From the NCBI RefSeq assembly GCF_009939295.1, contig NZ_WVIC01000011.1, positions 1 to 64,000 on the forward strand: DNA of 64,000 nucleotides. The letters run 5' to 3'. This stretch comes from Petrachloros mirabilis ULC683 (GTDB taxonomy: Bacteria; Cyanobacteriota; Cyanobacteriia; Thermosynechococcales; Thermosynechococcaceae). The notes below the pieces were generated by a model. It saw only the letters and a list, made by a program, of their open reading frames with translations. It searched no databases and was not told where the DNA came from. The stretch's first letter is position 1, and every line of letters starts with the position of its first letter. Below are positions 9,111 through 18,271 of this stretch, piece after piece. A program made the position numbers and the translations under genes.

Positions 9111-9775
9111 CTAAAGTTCTCATTGTTGAAGATGAGCCTCGGATTGCCGCTTTTCTGTGTAAAGGGCTAGAAGCCAGAGGTTTTTCCACTTTGGCAGTAG
9201 ACAATGGCCAAAGCGCCGTGTACTTAGCGAATAGTCATGATTTTGATTTGGTTATTCTTGATCTAGGATTACCCGATCTGGATGGATTAACGGTGTTAAA
9301 TACGATTCGCGGTCAGGGAGAAACTATTCCTATCATTGTTCTAACCGTATACGACGATCTTCATCATAAAGTCAGTGGACTCAACAGTGGAGCTGATGAC
9401 TATATCACTAAACCTTTCCAGCTTGAAGAATTGATAGCTCGTATCCAGGTGCAGTTGAGAAAAAAGCCTCAGGCCGCTGGTCAACTCGATCCTATTCTTA
9501 AAGTTGGTGACATTTCATTGGACTTTCGCCAACGTCAGGTGAAGAAGTTGGGACAGATTGTAGAACTTTCAACACGAGAGTTCACACTCTTGGAGTTGTT
9601 TATGCGGCGGAATGGAGAAACGATTAGTCGATTAGAGTTGCTCAATGAAGTTTGGGGCTACGACTACGACATCTCTTCTAACGTAGTGGATGTTTATGTT
9701 GGGTACCTCAGGAAAAAGCTGGGAGCCCGACTGATTGAGACGGTGAGGGGTGTTGGTTTTCGGTTCAAAGCCTAA
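9107..9775 (+). CDS. OmpR/PhoB-type response regulator
   Basis: A 222-residue regulator. The receiver domain (1-115) has acidic residues EDE at 8-10, phospho-acceptor Asp52 in VILDLGLPD, and Lys in ITKPF. The C-terminal winged helix (about 125-220) ends with the typical VVDVYVGYLRKKLG and ETVRGVGFRF. Translationally coupled to the kinase gene before it. It is closely similar to the regulator at 49746-50435, and in both loci the kinase comes first. Confidence 0.94.
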   Translation: MTKVLIVEDEPRIAAFLCKGLEARGFSTLAVDNGQSAVYLANSHDFDLVILDLGLPDLDGLTVLNTIRGQGETIPIIVLTVYDDLHHKVSGLNSGADDYITKPFQLEELIARIQVQLRKKPQAAGQLDPILKVGDISLDFRQRQVKKLGQIVELSTREFTLLELFMRRNGETISRLELLNEVWGYDYDISSNVVDVYVGYLRKKLGARLIETVRGVGFRFKA

Positions 9776-10163
9776 GAGTTTTCTTAGAGTTCGGAACAGG
9801 CTGGCCACGCTCAAGTCTGCAATCTCAAAGGATGCAACAGCCAAAAAATCAGCGCCCCTATATTTGTCTATGGGGAAAAATTCGGCTGCTTTTGTTGATG
9901 GATACTTGCATTCAAATGAAAACAATGCTGTTCTAATTTTGTCAATGTTGAAAACTGAAAAGCTGAATATACGTAAACTTCAAAAATTAAGAAACTTCTT
10001 ATAAAGCCTTAGAAAAGAATCATGAAATTGGTTTTTATTTGCTTTAACATTTGGTTAAGTGTCGATTCATCTGATTGATAAATAGCTCTTGCTGGGTATC
10101 AATCTATACTTTAAGACTCCTTATCTGTCTTTTGAAATATATCCCTGGTTAGAGGGTATTCCC
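9776..10163. other. Intergenic region before the glycosyltransferase operon
   Basis: About 390 bp. A short open frame runs from inside the regulator gene to about 10004, but it has no ribosome-binding site and reads as chance. The region probably holds the operon promoter; I could not fix -10/-35 boxes with confidence. Confidence 0.4.
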
Positions 10164-11480
10164 ATGGTCACTCATCGCCCCCCGGATGATTTTGCGTCAG
10201 CAAAAAGTCTATTTTCAGAGTTTGATACTTCAGTAGCAGGCTTGCGGGTTGCGATCTATTCTCATGACACGATGGGTCTAGGGCATAAACGACGCAATTT
10301 GCTCATTGCTCAAAGTCTAGTGCAAGCAGTGCCTGGGTGTTCTGTCCTTTTAGTGACCGGAATGGTCGAGGCTAATGCAGAAGATTTGCCAGAGGGAATT
10401 GACTATCTAGCTCTACCTGCTTGGACTAAAACAGTTGATGGTCAATATCAGGCACGGCGACTGGATCTGTCATTGACGGAACTGGCCTTGCTGCGGGGCA
10501 AAATTATTCGTGCTGCCATGGAGACCTTTAATCCTGATGTTTTCATTGTTGATAATGTGCCTCGGGGAGCACTGCGAGAGCTAGATCCAGTCTTGAAATT
10601 CCTGCATAGATACCGTCACACTCGCTGTGTATTAGGGTTACGTGATGTGCTAGATGAGCCATCGGTGGTGCGTCGCCAGTGGCAACAGGCAGATAATGAA
10701 ACAGCTATCCGACAGTATTTCGATGCTATTTGGGTTTATGGTGACCCAACGGTCTATGATCTGGTTTCTGCCTATCGGCTACCTGCGGATATTGCAGCTA
10801 AGGTTCACTATGCTGGGTATTTAGATGCGCGGCAGCGGCTAGTGACCTCTGAGCTAGCAGGCGTATTAACCCATACCGATCAACCGTTAGCCCTTTGTTT
10901 AGTCGGTGGTGGTCAAGATGGTGAGGCTCTGGCAACAGCCTTTACCCATACAGCACTCCCTCAGGGTTGGCGTGGAATTTTGATCGCAGGCCCATTGATG
11001 CCAAAGGTGGTTCGACAGCGGTTACATCAGCAGGTAGCACTGTGCCCTAATTTATCCGTACTGAATTATTGTCCTGAACCCGTCCGTTTAATTTGGCAGG
11101 CTCAGGCAGTGATTGCCATGGGCGGGTACAACACAACCTGTGAGGTGCTCTCTTTGGGAGTGAGGTCGTTAATTGCGCCTCGGGTAAAGCCCCGTCGAGA
11201 GCAGTGGATTCGCGCTCAGCAGTTACAACGACTAGGACTGGTAGATTTATTACCGCCTCATCGGGTTTGTCCTGAAGCCCTTACTGATTGGCTCAGGGCT
11301 GTAGCCAGCCAAGATAAATCGGAATTAAACCCTAAGGCCCAGGAGCTAGTCAATATGCGGGGACTAGATCGACTTCCCTTGTTGCTGACAAATCTGATTG
11401 CGGAGAAAGAGACCCAAAGATTACTGGAACCCTATCAGAGACTAATTCGAGTTTATGAACAGGCCAGGAAGGCCGGATAA
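10164..11480 (+). CDS. MurG-like glycosyltransferase
   Basis: A 438-residue protein with the two-lobed GT-B layout of the GT28/MurG group. The N-terminal lobe opens with a beta strand and the motif GLGHKRRN (about residues 42-49). The C-terminal lobe has the glycine loop AMGGYNTTCE near 318-327 and a PRVKPRREQWIRAQ motif, both typical of nucleotide-sugar binding. The ATG at 10164 has an AGAGGG ribosome site 6-12 bases upstream and is preferred over an earlier start at 10089. First gene of a six-gene run on the same strand that includes two more glycosyltransferases, an exporter and two kinases. The sugar and acceptor are unknown. Confidence 0.82.
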   Translation: MVTHRPPDDFASAKSLFSEFDTSVAGLRVAIYSHDTMGLGHKRRNLLIAQSLVQAVPGCSVLLVTGMVEANAEDLPEGIDYLALPAWTKTVDGQYQARRLDLSLTELALLRGKIIRAAMETFNPDVFIVDNVPRGALRELDPVLKFLHRYRHTRCVLGLRDVLDEPSVVRRQWQQADNETAIRQYFDAIWVYGDPTVYDLVSAYRLPADIAAKVHYAGYLDARQRLVTSELAGVLTHTDQPLALCLVGGGQDGEALATAFTHTALPQGWRGILIAGPLMPKVVRQRLHQQVALCPNLSVLNYCPEPVRLIWQAQAVIAMGGYNTTCEVLSLGVRSLIAPRVKPRREQWIRAQQLQRLGLVDLLPPHRVCPEALTDWLRAVASQDKSELNPKAQELVNMRGLDRLPLLLTNLIAEKETQRLLEPYQRLIRVYEQARKAG

Positions 11481-11573
11481 ATCAATCTAAATCAACGCTA
11501 ATTGTTCCTCTCACAGTGAACCAATCTTGAACCCAATCGACTCCCGCTCATTGCTGATCGCCACCCTAAAGTC

Positions 11574-12818
11574 ATGCGAATTGCTTATATCCTCAAACGC
11601 TATCCTCGATTTTCTGAAACCTTCGTAGTTTCAGAAATTTTAGCCCATGAAACAGCGGGTCTAGACATTATAATTTTTGCCCTGCATCCACCCGTAGATG
11701 CTCATTTTCAGGATATTATCGCTCGGGTAAGGGCTCCGGTGAGTTATTTGCCGTCAAGACATTTGCGTGGCAGTCAATTGTGGCAAACGTTCCAGGACGC
11801 AGCCAATCTATTGCCTGACTTTTGGTCAAAACTGCCAATTTCTCAAAGTGAAGATGTTCAGGATGTCTACCAGGCAATTATTCTGGCTCATGAGGCAGTA
11901 AGAAGGGGAATTACGCATTTTCATGCCCACTTTGGCACCTCAGCGACTACCGTTGCGCGGCTGGCCAGCCACTTCAGCGGTATTCCCTACACCTTTACTG
12001 CCCATGCAAAAGATATTTTCCATGAATCTGTGCAGCCAGACGATCTGCGCCGCAAGTTGAACGATGCGGCGGCGGTGATAACGGTCAGTAATTACAATCT
12101 TGCTTACTTGCAGCACCAGTATGGCGCGGCAGCCGCGCACGGTCGGCGAATTTACAATGGCCTGGATTTGAGTCAGTTCCACTATTCATCCCCCCAGGAT
12201 CGTCCGAATCGGATTGTCGGGGTAGGACGATTGGTCGAGAAAAAGGGATTTGCCGATTTAATTAGCGCCTGCGAAATTCTAGCCCAGACCCATCAAAACT
12301 TTCACTGTCAGATTGTCGGTCATGGTGAGCTTGCACCTGTACTTCAGCATCAGATTGATCGGGTTGGGCTGCAACGATGGGTTGAGCTAGTGGGACCTAA
12401 GCCTCAGGAAGAGATCAAGTCCATTGTTCAGGAAGCCGCAGTGCTAGTGGCTCCCTGCGTTGTGGGCACCGATCGCAATCAGGACGGCTTACCCACGGTC
12501 TTGCTGGAAGCCATGGCTCTGGGGACTCCCTGCATCTCTACGGATGTTGCTGGTATTCCTGAAGTCGTCCGTCACGGTATGACTGGCATACAAGTGCCTC
12601 AACACAATCCGGTGGCGCTGGCCGCTGCCCTGAGCCAGATGTTAGAGGATGTGGCTCTGAGGGTAGAGTTGGCCACTGCTGCTCGCTGTCTGATCGAATC
12701 GTCTTTCAATGTTCACGACAATACTGCCGAGATGCGGCAATTGTTTCAGCGTCAGCCAGTGCTAGCAACGACTTCTGGTGTAACCCAAAGTGTATCTGTT
12801 TTAGAGGAGGTTAACTAA
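11574..12818 (+). CDS. GT4-family glycosyltransferase
   Basis: A 414-residue GT-B glycosyltransferase. The N-terminal lobe (MRIAYILKRYPRFSETFV) resembles the colanic-acid WcaL/AmsK type. The C-terminal lobe has the GT4 signature: VGRLVEKKGF near residue 217, and the donor-binding stretch DGLPTVLLEAMALGTP near 304-319 with the catalytic-region Glu. It acts in the cytoplasm or at the inner membrane face. The stop codon overlaps the next gene's ATG (TAATG), so the two are translationally coupled. Preceded by a 93-bp gap from the MurG-like gene. Confidence 0.88.
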   Translation: MRIAYILKRYPRFSETFVVSEILAHETAGLDIIIFALHPPVDAHFQDIIARVRAPVSYLPSRHLRGSQLWQTFQDAANLLPDFWSKLPISQSEDVQDVYQAIILAHEAVRRGITHFHAHFGTSATTVARLASHFSGIPYTFTAHAKDIFHESVQPDDLRRKLNDAAAVITVSNYNLAYLQHQYGAAAAHGRRIYNGLDLSQFHYSSPQDRPNRIVGVGRLVEKKGFADLISACEILAQTHQNFHCQIVGHGELAPVLQHQIDRVGLQRWVELVGPKPQEEIKSIVQEAAVLVAPCVVGTDRNQDGLPTVLLEAMALGTPCISTDVAGIPEVVRHGMTGIQVPQHNPVALAAALSQMLEDVALRVELATAARCLIESSFNVHDNTAEMRQLFQRQPVLATTSGVTQSVSVLEEVN

Positions 12819-13999
12819 TGCGGATTGCCTACGTTTGTGCGGATCGCGGCGTTCCTATTTTTGGCTGCAAAGGTTGCTCCATCCATGTTCAGGAGGTTGT
12901 GCGCGCTCTGCGTCAGCACGGTCATCAGGTCACCATCTTCGCAGCTCGACTGGGGGGCACTGCCCCTGAGGATTTAGCAGATGTGCCCGTCCAGCGACTC
13001 CCTAAAGCTCCCAAGTATGACCTTGCCCAACGAGAACAAGTAGAAATTGCGGCCAATCTCGATCTGCGGTTGGCCTTAGAGCTAGGTGGGCCGTTTGACC
13101 TGGTGTACGAACGCTACTCGCTCTGGAGCTTCAGTGCTATGGTCTATGCCCAGGATTACCAAATTCCTGGTGTGTTAGAGGTCAATGCACCTTTACTTCT
13201 GGAACAAGCTCAGTATCGCCAACTGATTCACACCCAACAGGCTCAGGTTATTGCCCGGCGAGTGTTTGCTGCTGCTTCTACCTTGGTAGCGGTGTCGCAG
13301 GATGTAGCAGACTATCTCGCTAGCTTCTCCCAAACTCAGGGTCGGGTGGCGGTGGTGCCAAATGGGGTTAATCCGATGCGGTTTCACCCGTCCCAATCTG
13401 GTCTTCAACATTCACTCCATCAACCTTTTACGGTGGGGTTTGTGGGCACAATGAAAGATTGGCATGGGCTGCCGGTGCTCACACAAGCGTTTATGCAGTT
13501 CTATCGACAGTACTCCCAAGCGCGACTGCTGATGGTGGGGGATGGCCCAGCTCGTCCGGCCATGCAAGCGACTTTGGAGCAATGTGGGTTAGGGGAGGCA
13601 GTCACTTGGTCGGGACGGGTGCCACCGGAGCAGATTCCGGCTTGGCTGGCGATGATGGATGTTGCTGTAGCGCCTTATCCGCTGTTGGAGAGCTTTTATT
13701 TTTCTCCGCTTAAAGTTTATGAGTATATGGCGGCGGGTCTGCCGGTGGTGGCCAGTGACGTGGGACAACTCCGGCACATCATCCAGTCTGAGGCGAATGG
13801 CTTACTGTGTGCAGCGGGTGATGCGGATGCGTTAACTGCTCAATTACAACGATTGCATGCACAACCGCATTTACGTCTGCGTCTAGGGCAGGCAGCCAGA
13901 AAAACAGTGTTGGCGTGTCATAGCTGGATGCAGCGAGTTGCTCACATCTTGGAGCTGGCGCGGATGGGGGCTCTGACAGCACGGCGAGAGGTAAGTTGA
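12818..13999 (+). CDS. GT4-family glycosyltransferase
   Basis: A 393-residue GT-B enzyme. The N-terminal lobe contains GCSIHVQEVVRAL, the acceptor-side glycine-rich loop usual in GT4. The C-terminal lobe has VGTMKDWHGLPVL and the signature EYMAAGLPVVASDVGQ. It overlaps the previous gene by one base and its stop (TGA, 13997-13999) lies 3 bp before the ATG of the ABC exporter, so these genes form one tight transcription unit. Substrate unknown. Confidence 0.88.
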   Translation: MRIAYVCADRGVPIFGCKGCSIHVQEVVRALRQHGHQVTIFAARLGGTAPEDLADVPVQRLPKAPKYDLAQREQVEIAANLDLRLALELGGPFDLVYERYSLWSFSAMVYAQDYQIPGVLEVNAPLLLEQAQYRQLIHTQQAQVIARRVFAAASTLVAVSQDVADYLASFSQTQGRVAVVPNGVNPMRFHPSQSGLQHSLHQPFTVGFVGTMKDWHGLPVLTQAFMQFYRQYSQARLLMVGDGPARPAMQATLEQCGLGEAVTWSGRVPPEQIPAWLAMMDVAVAPYPLLESFYFSPLKVYEYMAAGLPVVASDVGQLRHIIQSEANGLLCAAGDADALTAQLQRLHAQPHLRLRLGQAARKTVLACHSWMQRVAHILELARMGALTARREVS

Positions 14000-14002
14000 T
14001 TG

Positions 14003-15871
14003 ATGGGAAGACCGCAGACCATTCAGGAAATTGCGCCGGGACTCTGGCAGATAATGCGGCGATTTTCGCCCTACATTCGCCAGGAGTGGGGCTTGGTGGT
14101 GGGGGCTTTGGTGGCTCTGCTGGCTCAGGTGGGGCTGCGGCTGCTAGAACCCTGGCCTCTAAAGTTTGTGTTTGATCGGGTGATTCCGACTGCCCCTAGT
14201 GGAGGAGCGTCGGGATTGCCCTGGTTGGATGGTTTGTCGCCTACGGTTTTGCTCTGGGGCTGTGCGATCGCACTGGTCAGTTTCACTGGCCTGCGAGCCC
14301 TGGCGGATTACAGCAGCACCGTTGGTTTTGCCCTGGTGGGCAATCGGGTCCTCACCCAGGTGCGCAATGATCTTTATCGCCATTTGCAAAGTCTGTCTCT
14401 GAGCTTTCATAACCAGGCACGCAGCGGGGATCTCACCATTCGGGTGATTAGCGATGTGGGGCTGCTCAAGGATGTGGTGGTCACCGCCTTTTTGCCCTTG
14501 TTAGGCAATGTTCTGATCTTGATTGGGATGGTGGGCTTGATGCTGTGGTTGCATCTGGAGCTAACCCTGCTAGCCCTGGCCACGATGCCGCTATTTTCAC
14601 TGACCACCCTCCGCCTCAGCCGTCGGATCAAAGAAGTATCGCGGAAGCAGCGCCGCCAGGAGGGTGCGATGGCCTCTACTGCGGCTGAAGCGATGGGCGC
14701 GATTCAGGTGGTCAAAACCCTGTCTCTGGAGACCCGATTTGCCAAAACTTTTTCGGGCCAGAGTAAAAAGAGCTTAAAAGATGGGGTCAAAGCGAAGCGG
14801 TTGGCGGCTCAGCTAGAGCGGTCTGTTGACTTGCTGATTGCCCTGGCCACTGCTCTTGTCCTGGGACGTGGCGCGCATCTGGTGCTCCATGGCAACCTGA
14901 CGCCAGGGGATCTGCTGGTGTTCTTGTCTTACTTGAAAAACGCCTTCAAGCCTGTGCGCGACTTTGCCAAGTACACAGGCCGACTGGCCAAAGCCAGTGC
15001 CGCAGGCGAGCGCATCCTCAACTTACTCGACCAGACGCCTGAGATAGTTGATCTGTCCACAGCTTGCCCTGCCCCACGCTTTCAGGGGCATGTGCAGTTT
15101 CAGGGGGTGCAGTTTGCCTACAAACCTGACTATCCCATCCTCCAAAACATAAGTTTTGAGGCCAAGGCCAATCAATCCCTAGCCATTGTGGGGCCATCGG
15201 GCAGTGGCAAGTCTACCCTGGCTAGCTTGCTGCTGCGGCTTTATGACCCCAGTGGGGGCAGAATTCTCATGGATGGGATGGATATCCGTAGTTATACGCT
15301 CGACTCGGTGCGATCGCAAATCAGTGTGGTGCTCCAAGACAGCTTGTTGTTTGCCGCCAGCATTTGGGACAACATCGCCTATGGCAATCCCCAAGCCAGC
15401 AATGACGAGATCTTACAAGCCGCTCAGTTAGCCAATGCCCACGCCTTCATTCAGCAACTGCCACAGGGCTACGACACCCTTGTGGGGGAACGCGGGGTAA
15501 CCCTATCTGGGGGACAACGCCAGCGGATTGCCATTGCCCGAGCTGCGGTACGTCAATCCCCCATTTTGATTTTGGACGAGCCTACAACGGGGCTCGACAA
15601 AGATAGTGAGCAAGCTGTGATTGATGCCTTGCAGCAGGTAGCCCAGCAGTGCACCACCCTGATCATCACTCACGATCTGACCCTGGCCGCCACGGCAGAT
15701 CAGTTGCTCTACCTTGAAAACGGTGAAATTTGGGAGCGCGGTACCCATCACCAACTGCTGGTAAACCAGGGACGCTATGCCGCCCTGTATCAACTCCAGG
15801 TGGCCCGTCGCCAGTCGCAAGCGGAGGACACTCACCGTCCCAAGGGGGAAGACTATGCCTTGTTCCGCTGA
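14003..15871 (+). CDS. MsbA-like ABC exporter, fused membrane and ATPase domains
   Basis: A 622-residue half-transporter that works as a homodimer. The N-terminal 320 residues hold six membrane helices of the type I exporter fold. The nucleotide-binding domain follows: Walker A GPSGSGKST near residue 397, ABC signature LSGGQRQR near 503, Walker B ILILDEPTTGLD, and switch His in LIITHDL. The family exports lipids, lipid-linked glycans or peptides. Between glycosyltransferases and two kinases, export of a glycolipid or glycopeptide is the likely role. ATG at 14003 is chosen over the TTG three bases earlier. Confidence 0.92.
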   Translation: MGRPQTIQEIAPGLWQIMRRFSPYIRQEWGLVVGALVALLAQVGLRLLEPWPLKFVFDRVIPTAPSGGASGLPWLDGLSPTVLLWGCAIALVSFTGLRALADYSSTVGFALVGNRVLTQVRNDLYRHLQSLSLSFHNQARSGDLTIRVISDVGLLKDVVVTAFLPLLGNVLILIGMVGLMLWLHLELTLLALATMPLFSLTTLRLSRRIKEVSRKQRRQEGAMASTAAEAMGAIQVVKTLSLETRFAKTFSGQSKKSLKDGVKAKRLAAQLERSVDLLIALATALVLGRGAHLVLHGNLTPGDLLVFLSYLKNAFKPVRDFAKYTGRLAKASAAGERILNLLDQTPEIVDLSTACPAPRFQGHVQFQGVQFAYKPDYPILQNISFEAKANQSLAIVGPSGSGKSTLASLLLRLYDPSGGRILMDGMDIRSYTLDSVRSQISVVLQDSLLFAASIWDNIAYGNPQASNDEILQAAQLANAHAFIQQLPQGYDTLVGERGVTLSGGQRQRIAIARAAVRQSPILILDEPTTGLDKDSEQAVIDALQQVAQQCTTLIITHDLTLAATADQLLYLENGEIWERGTHHQLLVNQGRYAALYQLQVARRQSQAEDTHRPKGEDYALFR

Positions 15872-17171
15872 TCAATCGCTAGTTGAATGCGACAGCCAGC
15901 TTCCTGGCCTAGCCACGCTCCTGGATGATGCAGCCATGCTGAAGCTGTTGCAGACCCATGGCTGGGATGTCCAGCAGTTGACCAGTGCATACGTGCGCTA
16001 CAAGCCCTACACCAACTGCCTGGTGGCTTACGAAGTAAAGATGGATCGGCGAACCACTTGGCTCTATGGCAAGGTTTATCCTTTGGCCCAATTGGACAAG
16101 CTGGCTAAATATCAGCGTTTAGGTCGGCGGACGCTGACCTCAGGTGGGCAGCCCTTGATCGTAGAAGCGCTAGGTCTAGCGATTTTACCGTTTCCCTTGG
16201 ATCGCGCCCTGCCCACTGTTGTGCATTTACTCGACCCCACCACCCAGAAAAAACTGAGCCAAAAGCTCTTGCCTTTGGGAACCCCGACCGCTGCAATCAG
16301 CCTAAAAACGCTCACCTACAAGCCTGAGCGTCGCTATGTCGCTCAGGCTTGTCTGAGTCAGGGCGAGGAACAGAGCTGGGTGGTGAAAGCCTACACTCAG
16401 GAAAACTTCACCACTGCTCGTCGCAACAGTCGTGATGTTCAAGGCCGAGAGGTTTTGCAGATTGCCCCCCTAGCAGGTCGGAGCCGCCACTATCAGATGC
16501 TGGCCTTTCCCTGGATCGATGGCCAGCCTTTACCAGAGCGGATGCAGCAAACCACTCCCACCGCGCTGCGGCGCATGCTAGAACCCGTCGGAATTGCGCT
16601 GGCTGAGCTACATCAGCAGCGCCTCAAGCGACTGCAACGGGTGAGCTGTGCGGCTGAAGCCCTGGATTTAATGGAATTGGTCAGCGATCTTTGCTATCTG
16701 AATCCGCGCCTTTCGCCCACGATTAAAACCCTCAGTCGCAGGATGGCGAATGCGCTACTTTATCTTCCCCAACAGTGGCAATCGACCCACGGCGACTTTA
16801 AGCCTGACCAGGTTCTGGTTCACCCTCCTCGCGTCACTCTAATTGATTTAGACCGGGCTGCACAGGGGCATCCGGCTCGGGACTTAGGCTCATTTATCGC
16901 CCAGCTAGAGTACCAAAACCTCCGGGGAGAATTACCAGACTCAGATCGTCAGGCTGCTGTGGTGGGCCTGCTCAAAGGGTACGACGCAGCCCAGGGGGCG
17001 ATCTTATCTGCCGACTCGATTCGGCTTTATACCGCTCTCCACCTATTCAAGCTATTGCCGGAGCCGTTTCGCTACCGAGAGCCCAACTGGCCAACCCGCA
17101 TGGAACAATTGTTGGCTCGCATCCAAACCCACTTGCAGCCCTCTTGCTCCGATCTTGACTGGTCGGCATAA
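15855..17171 (+). CDS. APH-fold phosphotransferase with duplicated N-lobe motif
   Basis: A 438-residue protein kinase-like/aminoglycoside phosphotransferase (APH) fold protein. The catalytic loop is HGDFKPD (312-318) and the metal site is DLD (331-333). The N-terminal part is longer than usual and carries two similar beta-hairpin motifs: YVRYKPYTNCLVAYEV (46-61) with a Lys in YGKVYP, and LTYKPERRYVAQACL (153-167) with a Lys in WVVKAY. This looks like a duplicated N-lobe. The ATG at 15855 has a strong AGGGGGA site and overlaps the exporter gene by 17 bp, indicating coupling. The substrate is unknown; a sugar or an alcohol is plausible. Confidence 0.8.
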   Translation: MPCSADQSLVECDSQLPGLATLLDDAAMLKLLQTHGWDVQQLTSAYVRYKPYTNCLVAYEVKMDRRTTWLYGKVYPLAQLDKLAKYQRLGRRTLTSGGQPLIVEALGLAILPFPLDRALPTVVHLLDPTTQKKLSQKLLPLGTPTAAISLKTLTYKPERRYVAQACLSQGEEQSWVVKAYTQENFTTARRNSRDVQGREVLQIAPLAGRSRHYQMLAFPWIDGQPLPERMQQTTPTALRRMLEPVGIALAELHQQRLKRLQRVSCAAEALDLMELVSDLCYLNPRLSPTIKTLSRRMANALLYLPQQWQSTHGDFKPDQVLVHPPRVTLIDLDRAAQGHPARDLGSFIAQLEYQNLRGELPDSDRQAAVVGLLKGYDAAQGAILSADSIRLYTALHLFKLLPEPFRYREPNWPTRMEQLLARIQTHLQPSCSDLDWSA

Positions 17172-17190
17172 CCCTTTGTCATTACTGCCT

Positions 17191-18174
17191 ATGCTGATCA
17201 CCGCTGAGACACTTCTGTCCGATTCGGCGCTGGCTTTTGTAGCCCCAGCCCTCAACCCCCAATGGATTGCGCCTCGACTGGAGCAGGTTTTGGGTCAATC
17301 CCTCGTTCTTGAAAATGTCCGCGTTCTGCGCCACAAAGTTGGACGTCGCTGTCTGATTGCCTATGACCTCAGGTTAACGGATGGGGCAACCCCAGTCACT
17401 CTCCTGGGTAAAGTGCGATCGCGCCGCCTCGACTACCAGAGCTACCACATTCAACAACAGCTCTGGCATCAGGGTTTTGACCCTCAAAGCCCTGACGGTG
17501 TTTCTGTCCCCGAACCCGTGGGGATGATTCCTGAAATGCACCTCTGGCTTCAGCGTTGGGTTCCCGGAACATCAGCCACGTCACTGCTGCCTCAATGTCC
17601 GGCGTTAGCACCGCGCATTGCTGCGGCCATCTGCAAACTGCACCACTGCGGAATTCCAACCCCAAAACACCATACTGCTGCCACTGAGGTGCAAATTCTC
17701 CAAGAGCGGGTTCCTCGGATTCTGCAACACTTTCCTGAGTGGCAAGCCCGATTGGCAGTGATTCTCAATGCTTGTGTCCACCTAGCCAACAGCCTTCCCC
17801 AGGCTCCCACAGCCAGCATTCACCGCGACTTTTATCCCGATCAGGTCCTCATCAGCGGCGATCGCATCTACTTACTAGATCTAGATCTGTACTGCCAGGG
17901 AGATGCAGCCTTAGATATTGGCAACTTTGTAGCTCACCTGAGTGAACAAAGTTTGCGGACTCGAAGCCATCCTGATGCTTTTGCCGCTCAAGAAAGTGCT
18001 TTAATCACCGCTTTTTGTGAACACTCTGGCGATATCAACCCAGCAGCCATTCCCATCTACAAAACCCTCACCCTCGTGCGTCATATCTACATCAGCACCC
18101 AAATTCCTAGCCGCCGCCACACCACAGCTCAACTGCTCAACCTCTGCGAAGCCCGACTCTGCCAAAGTGCTTAG
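17191..18174 (+). CDS. APH-fold phosphotransferase
   Basis: A 327-residue second APH-fold kinase, 19 bp after the first. The N-lobe strand VLRHKVGRRCLIAYDL (45-60) matches the motif duplicated in the preceding protein. Catalytic loop HRDFYPD (211-217), metal site DLD (230-232). Two kinases of one family side by side at the end of a glycosyltransferase/exporter operon suggests two sequential or alternative phosphorylations of the exported product. I prefer ATG 17191 to a TTG at 17155 that overlaps the previous gene. Confidence 0.8.
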   Translation: MLITAETLLSDSALAFVAPALNPQWIAPRLEQVLGQSLVLENVRVLRHKVGRRCLIAYDLRLTDGATPVTLLGKVRSRRLDYQSYHIQQQLWHQGFDPQSPDGVSVPEPVGMIPEMHLWLQRWVPGTSATSLLPQCPALAPRIAAAICKLHHCGIPTPKHHTAATEVQILQERVPRILQHFPEWQARLAVILNACVHLANSLPQAPTASIHRDFYPDQVLISGDRIYLLDLDLYCQGDAALDIGNFVAHLSEQSLRTRSHPDAFAAQESALITAFCEHSGDINPAAIPIYKTLTLVRHIYISTQIPSRRHTTAQLLNLCEARLCQSA

Positions 18175-18271
18175 ACCTAGCTCACACCCACCCTATTTTC
18201 TGAAACCCATCACCCGGCCCATCACAGTGCCATGGGCATTCCCAAACTTACGGATCAGGACAGGACTTGCC

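Noticed and set aside
9750-10004. 84-codon frame after the response regulator
   Set aside because: Starts inside the regulator gene, lacks a ribosome site, and looks like chance.
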